A stretch of DNA of 64,000 nt, taken from positions 22,896,282-22,960,281 of the forward strand of contig OY292277.1 of assembly GCA_958496175.1 (NCBI GenBank). The letters run 5' to 3'. Both the position numbers and the translations under genes were made by a program. The notes under the pieces were generated by a model. That model was not told the DNA's origin and did no database searches. It saw only the letters and a program-made list of their open reading frames with translations. The stretch is from Sisyra terminalis (lineage: Eukaryota; Arthropoda; Insecta; Neuroptera; Sisyridae). This document shows, one piece after another, positions 48,561 through 59,798 of this stretch. Numbering within the stretch: position 1 is the first letter of the stretch; each line of letters begins with the position of its first letter.

Positions 48561-49674
48561 CCTGCTTAAGATACTTCGGGAAAGTATCTAGAAAGTAGAT
48601 AAGTTACTTTTTTAAAAAGTATCTGAAGTTGCTTTGGAAATCTAGTTACCTTATTTTAAGAAAAGAACTTAAATACTTACCTTAAATTACTTTTAAGATA
48701 CTTATATCACTAGTGTTAAAAGCAGTGTTTCTCAAAGTGGGTTCCGTGGAATCCATGTCCATTTCATTATCAATCAGTATAATCAACATGGATTTTTAAC
48801 GAAGCGATCAATGCTATATCCAATTTTTTCTAGAACTCAATACCATATTTGCAATAAAACCATTTGTGCAACACGAACATAATGGACAAAGTTATGGTTT
48901 TCGAAATACGTTTGTTGCGCAAAAATCACGCATTTCCTTAAACAGTTACATATGAATGCTTTTTAAATATCTTCAGACGAAAAATAATGTACGTACACGT
49001 AATGTAACATTTGTTGGTTATAGAAAAAATAATATCACAAAATTAATTGATTAAAAACAATTGTGTTGTACAAACATTGAGATTTTTAGACTTTCTTACA
49101 TCTGATTGAGAAAAACCAAATTCCGAAAAATATATTATGTAAATTACGCTTTAGCAATTATAAGCTGTCTTCTGTCTTTTAGAAATTCTAAGAAAAATTC
49201 TTATGAAAACAGTCTTATCTTTTCATGTACTTACCCAACGATAAAGGATTAGAATTAAAAAAAAATCTTCTTTAAAAAAATATGAGGGAAAAATTAAATA
49301 CCATTAAAAATATTTTTGGAATTTTTATCTTTTTTTTTTATTTGAATAGAGTATCACAAATATTATCAAGGAAATTAATTTTCACGTAAGTATATTGTTA
49401 GTTTTTATCAACGACATATGAGCAATATCGAAAAAATATTAAATAAAGAATGCAAAAAATAAATCCATAATATAATTCAAAATTACATGGTTTTTTTAAA
49501 GATATTGATTTTTACAAATAAATATTGATTTGTATATGACTTGTAATACAAAAATTCAAGTTGGTTTTAATCAAAATATTTACAATTTTATGGAAATAGC
49601 TTAAAAATTATGATTATGAGATGATAAAATTGATTTCAAATATGTACGGAATTATATATTAGCTAAGAATATTA

Positions 49675-52600
49675 TTACTTCACAATCGTAATACGATTAG
49701 AGTTTTCTAAAACAATCGGGTTATGATTTTTAAAAAAATTCAATAGAACGTCCTTATCCTTTGGACCAGTTCTGTGATTCTGTTTATTGTCTCTTATTAC
49801 TGAAAATCCTGCATTACCCTCGGCGATAAAACGTTGCATTACAACCGAGTACGTGGCTTCTACATTGATTGGATTATAGGAAATATTAGAACCATTTTTA
49901 ATTGAGACTTGAACATCTTTAACACGTTTTCCATTAGGTTCAGTTATATTGATTGTATATTTCAGTCCTAAAATAAATTTCGAAAAATAAAATTTGAATT
50001 TTTGAAATTAGTTTGGCATAGTTAGTAAAAAAGGGTACTTTTTTCCAACTCTTTTCAAATTTGAGATCGTTAGCAATGTATCGAGAAATTTTAATTTCCA
50101 AGGAATGTACCTATTTTTTTTGCTTTCCTTAATGAATTGGTCAACTCAGGGTTGTAAAAATTCGTATAAGTATAAGGCAGTCTTTATTTGTAAAATAAAA
50201 GCGTTTTTACACTTGTACAAAACATTTTGATTTCCTATTGTAAAGTAGGTACTCAATCACCTTTTCATTTTAATCACATAGGCTTAAGTGTATAAAAAAG
50301 ATCAATCTCGCACAGATTCATCAGGTTTCAATGAGGTGTCCATCAGAAATGTCGTCATTTTTTTTTTTACACAAAAGTTACTACAGTTAAAACTAATTGA
50401 CGAATAATTTCCGAATAGAAATTGAAAAGCAAATGTGTTAGTACCACTGAGATGAATAATAGAGACAGTATGCTCCAAACGTTAAGTACAATTCAATTTT
50501 TTTTGTCTAAATTTAAATTTTTCCCATTTTTTTGAGTCTTTGACCTTTTGGCTCTTTTCCATAGCATTTTTGTAGAAATTATATTCTCATCATTTTAAGT
50601 CGCCATAAAATTGAACAAAAAGGTTAAAAAGTGGAGATCTGATTACATTTAATATATTTTTGACCCAGATTTATGACCAAGTGTATTCTTGTGTACATCT
50701 AAGTGATCAAGCAAGGACTCACTCATATAGCAGTTATGAGGAGATTCAATACTACTTGGTGACTACCGACAAAGCTTCCTTGACAATCGAAATACGTAGT
50801 TAAATATATTTTATATATGGCTTGTACAGTAAGGACTTGAACTTGGAAATAAGGACGGGTTTCCATCTCTACGCCTTTGCTATATTTGGTTCTCCATACT
50901 GAAATTGTGTGATTAGAATAAATCTTATGGTAAATCAGTCAAAAAATAACAAATCCGTAAATGCCGTCGAGCCCCACTTTCTTACCTTTTTTTTTAAATC
51001 AGCGCTCCCTCGTGACCGACGTTAGAACTATTTTACTCTGCTCCATATGTCGACTTAGAGAGGAGAGAATATATTTTGTAGAAATATGCTGTAGAAGGAG
51101 TACGGGCATTCAGTAAATTGAGGGGAAATGGCAGTATAAATTTAACATGGGGATTATGGACCTCGATCACTCTAATATGTATCATACATATCAATGGTTA
51201 CAACAGAATGTTTTCAATTGACAATAATCTTTTTAAGATTGCTTATTTAACTGAACTAAATTATTAGAAAATATTGATCATTTTTTTAGAGAAATTAGTC
51301 TCTAGTCATAAAATCTCAGTGGTTTCACCGAATAGTATCACCAAATCGTTTTTACAGTAGATTGATTTACACAATTTGAAAATAATACTCGATGAAACTA
51401 AATAAAGCAAAAACGTATAAGGAGCCGTTCATTAAATATGTCACTTATAATTTCCCCTGTTCAGAAGCCCTCTTCTTTTCTTCGTCACATTGCGTCCCAT
51501 TTACTGTGATCCCCCTATAAATATTACGCCAAAGAAAATAAATTTGTCGCTATACATGGTATTTAGATTGCTATTAAAACAAATCTTGAAATTAAAAAAT
51601 AATTTATACCGTTTATTTTTTACTGACTTTTATTCGCAACAGAAGGAATAGCGTCACGTTTACTTAAAGGTTACCCCTTCTCCAACACCCATTGTCACAT
51701 TTTGTTACACATAGTAACGTACCTTCTCCCCCTTCTCCTTTATATGCGATCGTATTTTATGAACGGCCTCATAAGGTGGCATATTTTTCAGACCCATAAG
51801 CAAATTTCAACTACGGGGCCCCTACTAGCATTTCAACTGTTTGTTGGAAAAAAATACTTTTTTTTTACTTAGGTGAATAATAAAATGAAATAAAAAAAAT
51901 ATTTTCCATAAAATTTTTTATTTAAAATATGATTTCTTTATAAATTAATAATAAATAAATACCGTATTTGACGGCATATAAGACGCTCTGGCATATAAGA
52001 CGCGCCCTTATTTAGAAGACCACACACAAGAAAAATAAGTTAATTTGTATCCTTCACGTATAAGACGCAGGTAACTTTTTTGAGACCAAATTTAGGAAAA
52101 AAGTGCGTCTTATATGCCGTCAAATACGGTAATTTTTTAAAGGGACCCTGTAAAGCTTAGGGCCCGAAAACATTGCTTTCGATTGCTTCCCTGTAGCTAC
52201 ACCACTGCCTGTAAGTATCTCAATAACATGTTTTTTCAAATATAAATTTTTTTTTTAGGAATTTAAAGAAAAATGTAAATAAACTTCCTAACCTAGGCCA
52301 ACACATTTAGCAATCTTTTATGGCTAATACTATCGTTCTTATAAATAACAATCTTTCCATGATTTATACGTTAATTACTAGACCTTAGACAAGAAATCAA
52401 AATCTTAGATAACAAGCTGTATATATTTTAATGAGTGACACACTGTACTTATATTTGACCGATTTTTAAAATAATAAATAAACAAGTTGAAGGCCTAGAA
52501 ATCTTTTGTAAGGATATATGACTTTAGTATTAAGTATTTAAAAAATATCTAAGTAAATATTAAATTTTTGTAAATAAATTAACATTCAAAACTTTAGGAA

Positions 52601-55600
52601 CAATTAAAATTAAAATTGTTTTAATTATTATTTAATAATTGAATGAATTCAATGTTGTAGCAGAATACGGACGTAAAAAATACAATTATTATTTGTGAAC
52701 AACACTACATTTCGGCATGGGTTTTGCCTACTTCAAGTGCTTATATGCCGGTATAGGCGAAATTTTCGCCGAAACGTATATGTATCCACAAATAATAGCT
52801 GTATTTTTTCCAAGAAACCTATTGTTATTATTTCTCTCAATATTTAATATTAAGTTATAAATACGTATAGAAATATAAACTAAAAATAAATTAAAATAGA
52901 AATATTACTAAAAATGATGGTTTCATCAGTTAGCGATCACGTAGCGATCAATCATTACGTAACAAAAATCAAGATCCATTTTTTTTTTCAAATAATTGGA
53001 AAAAATAATTAAAAATGTGTACAATTAATTAATTTTTAAAAATTTAAAAAAGATTCAACACTCACCACTAACTTGCAGCAAATTTTTCATAAGACTTGGA
53101 TTAGAGTCTGCTCCCCTTGCACTGAACTCTAACGTGTCCACTAAGTGTTTTCCCTGAAGTTCTACACAATCCCAGGTATCTCTATAGGGTAATGATATTA
53201 ATAGATCTTCCATGGTAATATCTAATAACGTAAATTATTTAAAAAAATATCATTTTTTTAAACTCATATTTGGTCAATCCATTTAAAGTCGCCCAGGCAA
53301 TGTTACTCATCATTTTTTATTTTCTTGATTCTTTTATTACGAATTCCTTATAGGTAGACGGCCACAAAAACCTATTTGAAAAACACTAATAGGGTAACAT
53401 TTTTTTTCTGGCAACCATTTTCAAAAGGGCGGATGGGAAAATTTTAATGAATAAGCTGGTCTGCGGAAAATTTAATTACCAAACTATTTTAAATATATTA
53501 GAGTATTTAATCTAAATGGTAACAATTCTAATTTCTTAAATTTGATTAGAGTTAGATCATCATTAAGATTTGAGCTTTTGGAAGTGATAAAACATTTGAT
53601 TTGATTACAACTTATAGGGACATATCTGTGACAGTATTAAATTTCTTTCACTGGTAAACAACATTCAAATAATTCATTAAGGTTAATCTTCATTTGTTGA
53701 ATTTCATTTGAAGAAGCAATGTATATTTCACCTCAGTAATTGTAATACTCGACAGTATTTGAACATATCGTGTAGACTAAGGATCTGTTCTTCGTAAGAT
53801 TTTTAGAGCGAAAATCGTGCTACTTCTCGTTTCTAAAAGCATAAATATATCGGTTTGATTTTAAATTAAAACTGTTGCCAATTGTTAGTGCAGAAGCATT
53901 TGAAAATGGTAAAAAGTGGAACAAAATATTAGTAGGATGAAACCCATTCGGAATGGAAGATAAGATAACAAAAATGAAAGAACGGGCGATCTGAAGTCAG
54001 AAAGGGGGGGGTGAGTTTTAAGGGTAAAAAAAACGGCTTATTTTGATTTCCGGCAAAACTACAAATCCTATGGAAAAAAGTTAAATGGAAAAATTGTAGT
54101 TAATAAAAAGATGTAGAAAATTCGGTGATCAAACAATTGCCACTAGAAAATTCCTCACACGATTCACAGAAAATTGCCCACTAACATTATTGCGTACACG
54201 AAAGTTGCTCACATAGACATTTACTCACAGAGAAAATTAACGCACAATGATATATTCTGATAAGGAAACTAGCCCTTGGTAATATATTTTCTTTAATATT
54301 TCATTATTTATTATTTTATTATTAGTGTTCGGATTCGTATAAATATTATCTTCAATATCATCATACAATTATTAATCATTGCTTGAATTAGTGGAAAAAT
54401 CACACATCAGGATAGATCACGTTATATATTTATTTAATTTTGGTTGTCGTCGAAATTCGTCAATAATCATACTAATTATTAGAACCATTATTGTCAATTT
54501 GTCATTAAACAAATTCATTGTTTGGTAATTTGAAATAAATACTATAATATTAAACTTGATTTTTCAAGTCTCATTTATTCAAAAAGCATCACCAAATCGA
54601 ATCATATTATGTAAAAATTGTATCAAGAAAATAAAATAAAAGAATGGAGAAATAAATATCGTTTTATTTCAATATTTTACGATATTATAATTAAATTAAT
54701 AAGAAAATCGCGAATTAAATCAAAGATTATATAGAAACTGAAACTTTGCCAGATATTGACGTTACTAAAAAGGATGTGAGTTTATTTTTTTTTAATTTAT
54801 AGTATTTTCAAAAAAAATAGATATTTTTTTTTCAAATAGTTTAAAAGCGGACTACTTTACTTACAAGAAATGATAATTAACTACATTATAAATAAAATAA
54901 ATATTTTTTCCTGTGGGTTAATTTCCATGTGAGGATATATCAAAGTGCGTTAATATCGGTGTGAGGAATTTTCTCTGTGACCAACGATCATATAACCACT
55001 CAAAACATAGTTAAGTTTCAGTTATAGTTTTTTGTAAGATATTTCTATCTATGTACTATATCTATGTACAACATTCTAAGGAAACTTTTACTAATTTTCA
55101 TTTTTCTTTTTTTATTATACCAATTGTCTTGAGAAAATTGACTTTTTAAGGTTTCCAGCCATTTTTGTAAGGCTCTAGAAAGAAAAGGACTGTATTCTCA
55201 GGACTAAAATTTATACTCCAAATATTGTTATAAAACTATTCAACGAAAATGCAAAATATCGTTAGTCTCTATTCCTTCATAAAATTTCATTGTCTTAAAA
55301 GGAATAATTTTAAGATTTTTTCGAAAATTTTGCAAAAAAATTTGACTGATTTTCATTCATCGTAGGAAAATTAAGAGTATTTATACATAAAATTTATTTT
55401 TTGCTGAACGCTCTGATTTTGAATTATTCTGATATATTTAAAAATAGTTTGGCAATTAAATTTTCCGCAGACCAGCTTATTCATTGAAATTTGTCTATCC
55501 GCCCTTTTAAAAATGTTTGCCAGAAAAAAATTATCTTATTAGTGTTTTTAAATAAGTTTTTGTGACTGTCTACCTATAGGGAATTCGTAATAAAAGAATC

Positions 55601-58600
55601 AGGAAAATAAACAATGTTGAGCAACATTGCTTGGGTGATTTAAAATGGATTGACCCTTTTATTAATACATAGTCTTTACTTCCTAGTGGTAGGCTTGCGC
55701 GAATTCCCGATATCACCATTAAAGATATTAGTCCTTCAATCATTTCATCCCACTAAAATTAAAAATTCTGAATATATTTTTAGTAGAAAAATAATCATTT
55801 ACTAGCAAAAAAAAAAGTGGGAGATCTTTAAGTCCCACCTGTATATAATAAAGTTATATTCTTTTTCTAAATAAATCAAAAATAGTATAACAGAACATTG
55901 GAGTACATTCTAGAATGTTGGGTTGCGGGTATATAAGGCGCTCAGTTCAAGTCAAGAGACAGTTCTGTATCGAAGTTTAGTTTGAATTTCCGTTACAACA
56001 AAGCGATTATTATTGTGATTGTGATTCTAAGTGATTATTGTCATTTAAGTGTTTGTTTTGACAAGTGTTTTAATAAAATGATTGTGAAGTGTGAAAGTGA
56101 TTATTTATTTCCAAAGAAATTAAAAGAACTAATAACGCGAACTCAATACAGTTTTGAGACGTCACGTTTCAATAGATATAATAATAAACTTACCGCTGTT
56201 ACCATGGCATCTGCATAAAAATTTCCAATTATGCATTCTGCTAAACTACAGTTTGCATTATTTAATTCAACTGAAGAAGCTCCAATTAGGGCATTATAAG
56301 GATGAGCATCAACAATCTTTTTCCACGGTAATAATTCTCTATTGATAAATTCGTCTGTTAAAATAAAATAGTTAATCATAAATAAAAATTGAATATATCT
56401 GCAAATATATTAAAACCTTGTTCTGAATCATGGCTCATATATATCGAGTTTCCCTCCCATTCGATGATTTCATTATTTTTATCAAATTTTAAATTCAAAT
56501 GACCAATATATTTGCTGAAACAATATGACTGTACGATAGGAATTCTTCTACCCGATTTTTGTTGCACTACATCAGGATAGTTGGCCTCTACTATGTCCGA
56601 GTCTATTAAATGAAAAATGAATTTGTTCATATTTTAATTAAGTGTTCAGGAGAATAGAAATTGTTTTGTTATTTGAAGTTCATACCGGGAGGATTTCCGT
56701 TATAGTAGAGGCTATGTGAATGCCCCCCTACGATTACGTGGATGTACGGCCCTCCCTTAGCAGCAATAGATCTCTCAACTTCAGTCCCACAATGGGATAA
56801 GACTATTATAATATCGCATTTATCATTTAGTTTTAAGCGTTTCGATTCTTCCTTAACGGCAGTTACTTCATCAAGAAAAATTAATTTTTCACTTTTAGAA
56901 ATATTCTGAAAATTAAAATTGATTTTCTTATTTTACCAATAAATGATAGTCTTGAGACCTTACAGTGTGAATTAATGTTAATGTTATTTAATAAAAGACC
57001 TATTTACGTAAAACTTTTTTATTGAACGAATTACCATTACGTGTTTAGAACCTTATTTAAAGTTATAGATTACTAGCCGTCACTTACACGATTCGCTGAA
57101 TGAATAATAAAATCTTAATTTAAAATATTTGGAATATTATTGAAGTTATAATTCTTTACCGGCGTTTTGAAAAAAAAAATTAACTAGGGTAAATTGTTAA
57201 AAAAATGACGCTTTACAGCATGCTTTAAAGTAACAGTATGAAGTTGCTCTCAAACGGTTAGCGAGAAAAAACGATTCAAGCGAGCGAAATCTAGCCGATT
57301 TTTGAAAGCGATATTGAAAAATCGGCCATTAGCTATAACTTCGTATCTGATTCGGGATTTTTCGGGATGATCGAATCCTCTCCTTTCAAGTACCGCGGTA
57401 AACGAAAAGCATATGTCAAAATATGTGCGAGTGCTGGCTTAACTTAACTGGCTTAAGTGATCGAAGCGATAGAGGGTTTTGATTGATGAAAAGCATAGTA
57501 GTAGGACGATTAAAACACTATCGCATCGATCAAGTTAAGCCAGCACTCGCACATATTTTGGCATATGTTTTTCATTTACCGGGGAACTTGAGGGGAGAGG
57601 ATTCGATCATCCCGAAAAATACCGAATCAGATACGAAGTTATAGCTAACGAACAATTAGAAACAGTCAGAACAGTTACAACCTTTAGAACGTGAAGAAGA
57701 TAGACATCGTTATATATATGCATCCATGTTACTGACGTTTGCCTATTATTATTATTTTAGAATTAAAATGAATTTAAGAGAAAGATACTTTTCCAAAGTT
57801 ATTCAGTGTAATATTTAAAATAATGTAATAAAAGTCGATTGATACATTATATTACATTATATTTTTATATATTTGAATTAAAAATCAGTTTCAATACATA
57901 GATATAAATGGGTTAGTAAAATATACAATTACTATTGTATTAATATAATTTTTAGGACATTGTTATTTAGGATTGTTTATACATATCTATAAATGATATT
58001 TATTGGCAATAATCTACTTCTATATGGTAAAGGTTTTGGATAAGTATTTTTCGAACATTTGACCCAATCTGTTGATTCGGTGAAACGGTCAAGTCATATA
58101 ATATGTAATATACATTTTGTATAAGTAACCAAATGTGTAAACATATAGTCTCTATGTATAAATAGCCAATTTAATCTTTTATTTGAAACCCAGTTACATT
58201 CCGAGAAATATTCACTGCTCAAAACTGACAAATGACTAAAATTAGCAGTTGAATGAAATCGAAGTGATAGTTGAAACTGACATTGTAGTTCAAATTTGAG
58301 TCAATAATTATTATATTTGTATTCCACTAACATGAATAGGTACATTTAAAACTTTATACTCTTTGTCCTTGTGTTTGCCGCTACACATACGTTTGATTAT
58401 TATGTATTTTGATATTAAAAGTAGTTTAAATTGTATCATATTTTAGTTATCTCAATTCTTATAACTGGTGTGCTAGTTCAGCCTCTATCGGAAGAGGCTA
58501 CGATAGTGGATTAAAAACCTATGTTTAACTACACCAAAGAAGTATAACTTCTCACGTGCGTGCATAAGTACACACACTGTTGTTTTCATTCTTTTTTCAT

Positions 58601-59798
58601 TTAATTCGCGATTTTTTTATTAATTCAATTCTAATATCGTATGATTTTCTCTTTTGTTGCTCAATTTTCCATATGGCCCGATTTCTTCACGAATAAAATT
58701 AAAAACAAAGGAGACAATGCAATGTTGCCAGATAATCACGTCGCTAAAAGAGAAATGAGCCATTACAAATTTTTGCACCACATTTTATAATACAAAGAAC
58801 AATCTCGAAAACGACGGAAACCTCCACATGTCGTTAGAAAACTATATCCGGAGCTCTCGAAAAATCATTTTGTTCTTATTTGGCAAATAGGTAATTGTCG
58901 TAAATAAACATTAATTCTAGTGTCTAATAGTGATAGTAATAGTTTCTAAGTATAAATTTGTGTGTGGAAATAGATTATAAATAAATATATCAATCTTTTC
59001 GAATCTATGTTAAAAAAGACGTTATAATATTTTTAAATTTTAAATTGTGTGGGGATAGATTTTAATTATTAACTAACCACATCATTACAAATAGAATTTT
59101 CTTACAGGAGTGTCTGTCGTTATAACTCCAATGATTCCAATTCGTTTTCCATTTCGTTCGAGTATTATACTTTTGTTAAGAATACCTTGCATTCTTGGTT
59201 CTAAGGACGCATCCATATTTGCTACGACTCCCGGAGCTTTATAATGTTGTATATAGGGTAAAACACCATCGATACCATCTTCAAACTCGTGATTTCCCAA
59301 AGTCTACAGCAATAAAATAAAAACAAATTAAAAAATGCGTTATATCATTACAAAAAAAAAAAAACGTTACATATGCATCCACTGGTAAGAAATTCAAAAA
59401 ATATGTTGAAACATTCCATTTAAATATCCTATACCAAGCAGATCCTTGTAAATTATCACCAGCATTAAGTAGTATTGGATTTTCAACGGTTTTCATCAAA
59501 TCGGTAATAGCTTTGTACATTCGTGCAAATCCTCCCACGCAATTATCCATTGTTGGAGTGCATCTTGCCGATTGCGGTGAAGTTTCTTCAAATCTCAAAG
59601 TTGAAATGTTTTTATATATACATTATATATAATATTACATATAATAAATATTTACTTTGAGTGAAAATCGTTGAAATGAACAATATTTAAAACATAAGCA
59701 GACGAAGTCTTTGATTGAAGCACTACAACTGCAATTATTGTTACCAACAATAAACAACCAATAACACTAATGATCACATGTTTCCTAGTACATGCCAT
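49675..59798 (-). CDS. Gene C: 5'-nucleotidase/apyrase family protein (550 aa)
   Basis: Coding exons on the minus strand: 59656-59798, 59371-59593, 59106-59303, 56686-56905, 56417-56602, 56194-56354, 55680-55752, 53066-53221, 49675-49967. They total 1653 nt, one frame. The start sits in CCAAGATGG. Residues 6-27 are hydrophobic, and TSSA (31-34) could be a signal cleavage site. Motifs are NDFH (43-46), GDN (93-95), GNHE (125-128), SHCG (225-228) and GGHSH (248-252). The substrate domain has ECIIGNFYADAM (363-374), MVISGIR (389-395) where MNGGGIR is usual, LPY (412-414) for LPF, and RFIAEGNAGF (499-508) for the FLADGGDGF block. The Cys pair present in the last domain of A and B is lost. Catalytic metal ligands look complete, but the nucleotide-binding loop is strongly altered, so a changed substrate or reduced activity is likely. 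No GPI signal. Confidence 0.88.
50650..50860. mobile_element. Foldback family D, copy 4 (worn)
   Basis: GACCCAGATTTATGACCAAG at the left, ACTACTTGGTGACTACCGAC and TTGACAATCGAAATACGTAG at the right. Same order of words as the copy at 48043-48250. In intron 8 of gene C. Confidence 0.45.
51421..51770. mobile_element. MITE with GGCCGTTCATTAAAT ends
   Basis: Left GGAGCCGTTCATTAAATATG and right, reverse-complemented, GAGGCCGTTCATAAAATACG. ATAA flanks both ends. C- and T-rich blocks (CCCCTTCTCC) lie near each end. In intron 8 of gene C. Confidence 0.65.
51774..52207. mobile_element. hAT-like element interrupted by a MITE
   Basis: The right end, read backwards, is CAGTGGTGTAGCTACAGGG, a widespread hAT terminus, followed by CGGGCCCTAAGC. 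Near the left is ACGGGGCCCCTAC. The element's middle is occupied by the MITE at 51961-52130. The left boundary is uncertain. Confidence 0.45.
51961..52130. mobile_element. 170-bp MITE with matching ACCGTATTTGACGGC ends
   Basis: Both termini read ACCGTATTTGACGGCATA, and the identity continues through TAAGACGC, at least 26 bases without a mismatch. AAT flanks each side as a possible 3-bp target duplication. The interior has further TATAAGACGC words. Near-identical ends suggest recent movement. It is inside an older hAT-like element in intron 8 of gene C. Confidence 0.85.
52674..52810. repeat. Imperfect palindrome with GCCGAAACGT-like core
   Basis: AAAAAATACAATTATTATTT and ACTACATTTCGGC at the left pair with GCCGAAACGTATATG and AATAATAGCTGTATTTTTT at the right, arms of about 42 bases. 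Words of this kind occur at the tails of Penelope-like and other arthropod repeats. The assignment is open. Confidence 0.5.
53271..55657. mobile_element. 2.4-kb element with about 230-bp inverted ends filling intron 7 of gene C
   Basis: The left arm from GGTCAATCCATTTAAAGTC through TTTATTACGAATTCC, AGGGCGGATGGG and AAGCTGGTCTGCGGAAAA is repeated in inverse order at the right end (GGTCAATCCATTTTAAATCA, TTTATTACGAATTCCC, AGGGCGGATAGA, AAGCTGGTCTGCGGAAAA when reverse-complemented). The arms begin 23 bases from the exon 7 donor and end 50 bases from the exon 8 acceptor, so the intron is almost nothing but this element. Another inverted-end element sits in its middle. No coding capacity. Confidence 0.8.
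54122..54995. mobile_element. Nested element with repeated CCTCACA/GCCCACT ends
   Basis: The left end carries AATTGCCACTAGAAAATTCC, TCACACGATTCACAGAAAAT and TTACTCACAGAGAAAATTAA. The right end carries inverted equivalents (GTGGGTTAATTTCCATGTGA, GTGTGAGGAATTTTCTCTGT). Each end is built of several variants of one short unit. Located inside the larger inverted-repeat element. Confidence 0.55.
55840..56150 (+). promoter_or_regulatory. LTR-like promoter cassette with heat-shock-type site, antisense in gene C intron 6
   Basis: On the plus strand: ATTCTAGAAT (TTCnnGAA, a heat-shock element core) near 55911, GGGTATATAAGGC near 55928, and GAGACAGTTC (initiator-like) about 30 bases further. After a leader rich in GTGATTGTG comes AATAAAATG. 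Outer bases TGTAT...ATACA could be LTR ends (TG...CA), which with AATAAA would make U3-R-U5 of a solo LTR. A captured heat-shock gene promoter is the alternative. No target duplication was found. It faces exon 6 of gene C, so any transcript would be antisense to it. Confidence 0.45.
57329..57648. repeat. 320-bp foldback in gene C intron 3
   Basis: Arms of about 120 bases: TTAGCTATAACTTCGTATCT, GGGATGATCGAATCCTCTCC and TGTGCGAGTGCTGGCTTAAC at the left. The right arm gives the inverse (AAGTTAAGCCAGCACTCGCA, GGATTCGATCATCCCG, AGATACGAAGTTATAGCTAA). The inner part pairs again through GATCGAAGCGATAG and CTATCGCATCGATC. GC content is higher than the surroundings. Confidence 0.8.
58560..58900. repeat. 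Dispersed repeat sharing words with the hAT MITE at 24329
   Basis: ATTTAATTCGCGATTTTTTT, ATGGCCCGATTTCTTCACGA and AACAAAGGAGACAATGCAAT recur in similar form at 33290-33350 and inside 24329-24794. Boundaries unclear. In intron 3 of gene C. Confidence 0.35.

Noticed and set aside
55982..56218. 78-codon plus-strand frame downstream of the TATA box
   Set aside because: Starts inside the LTR-like leader and runs antisense through gene C exon 6. No known domain.
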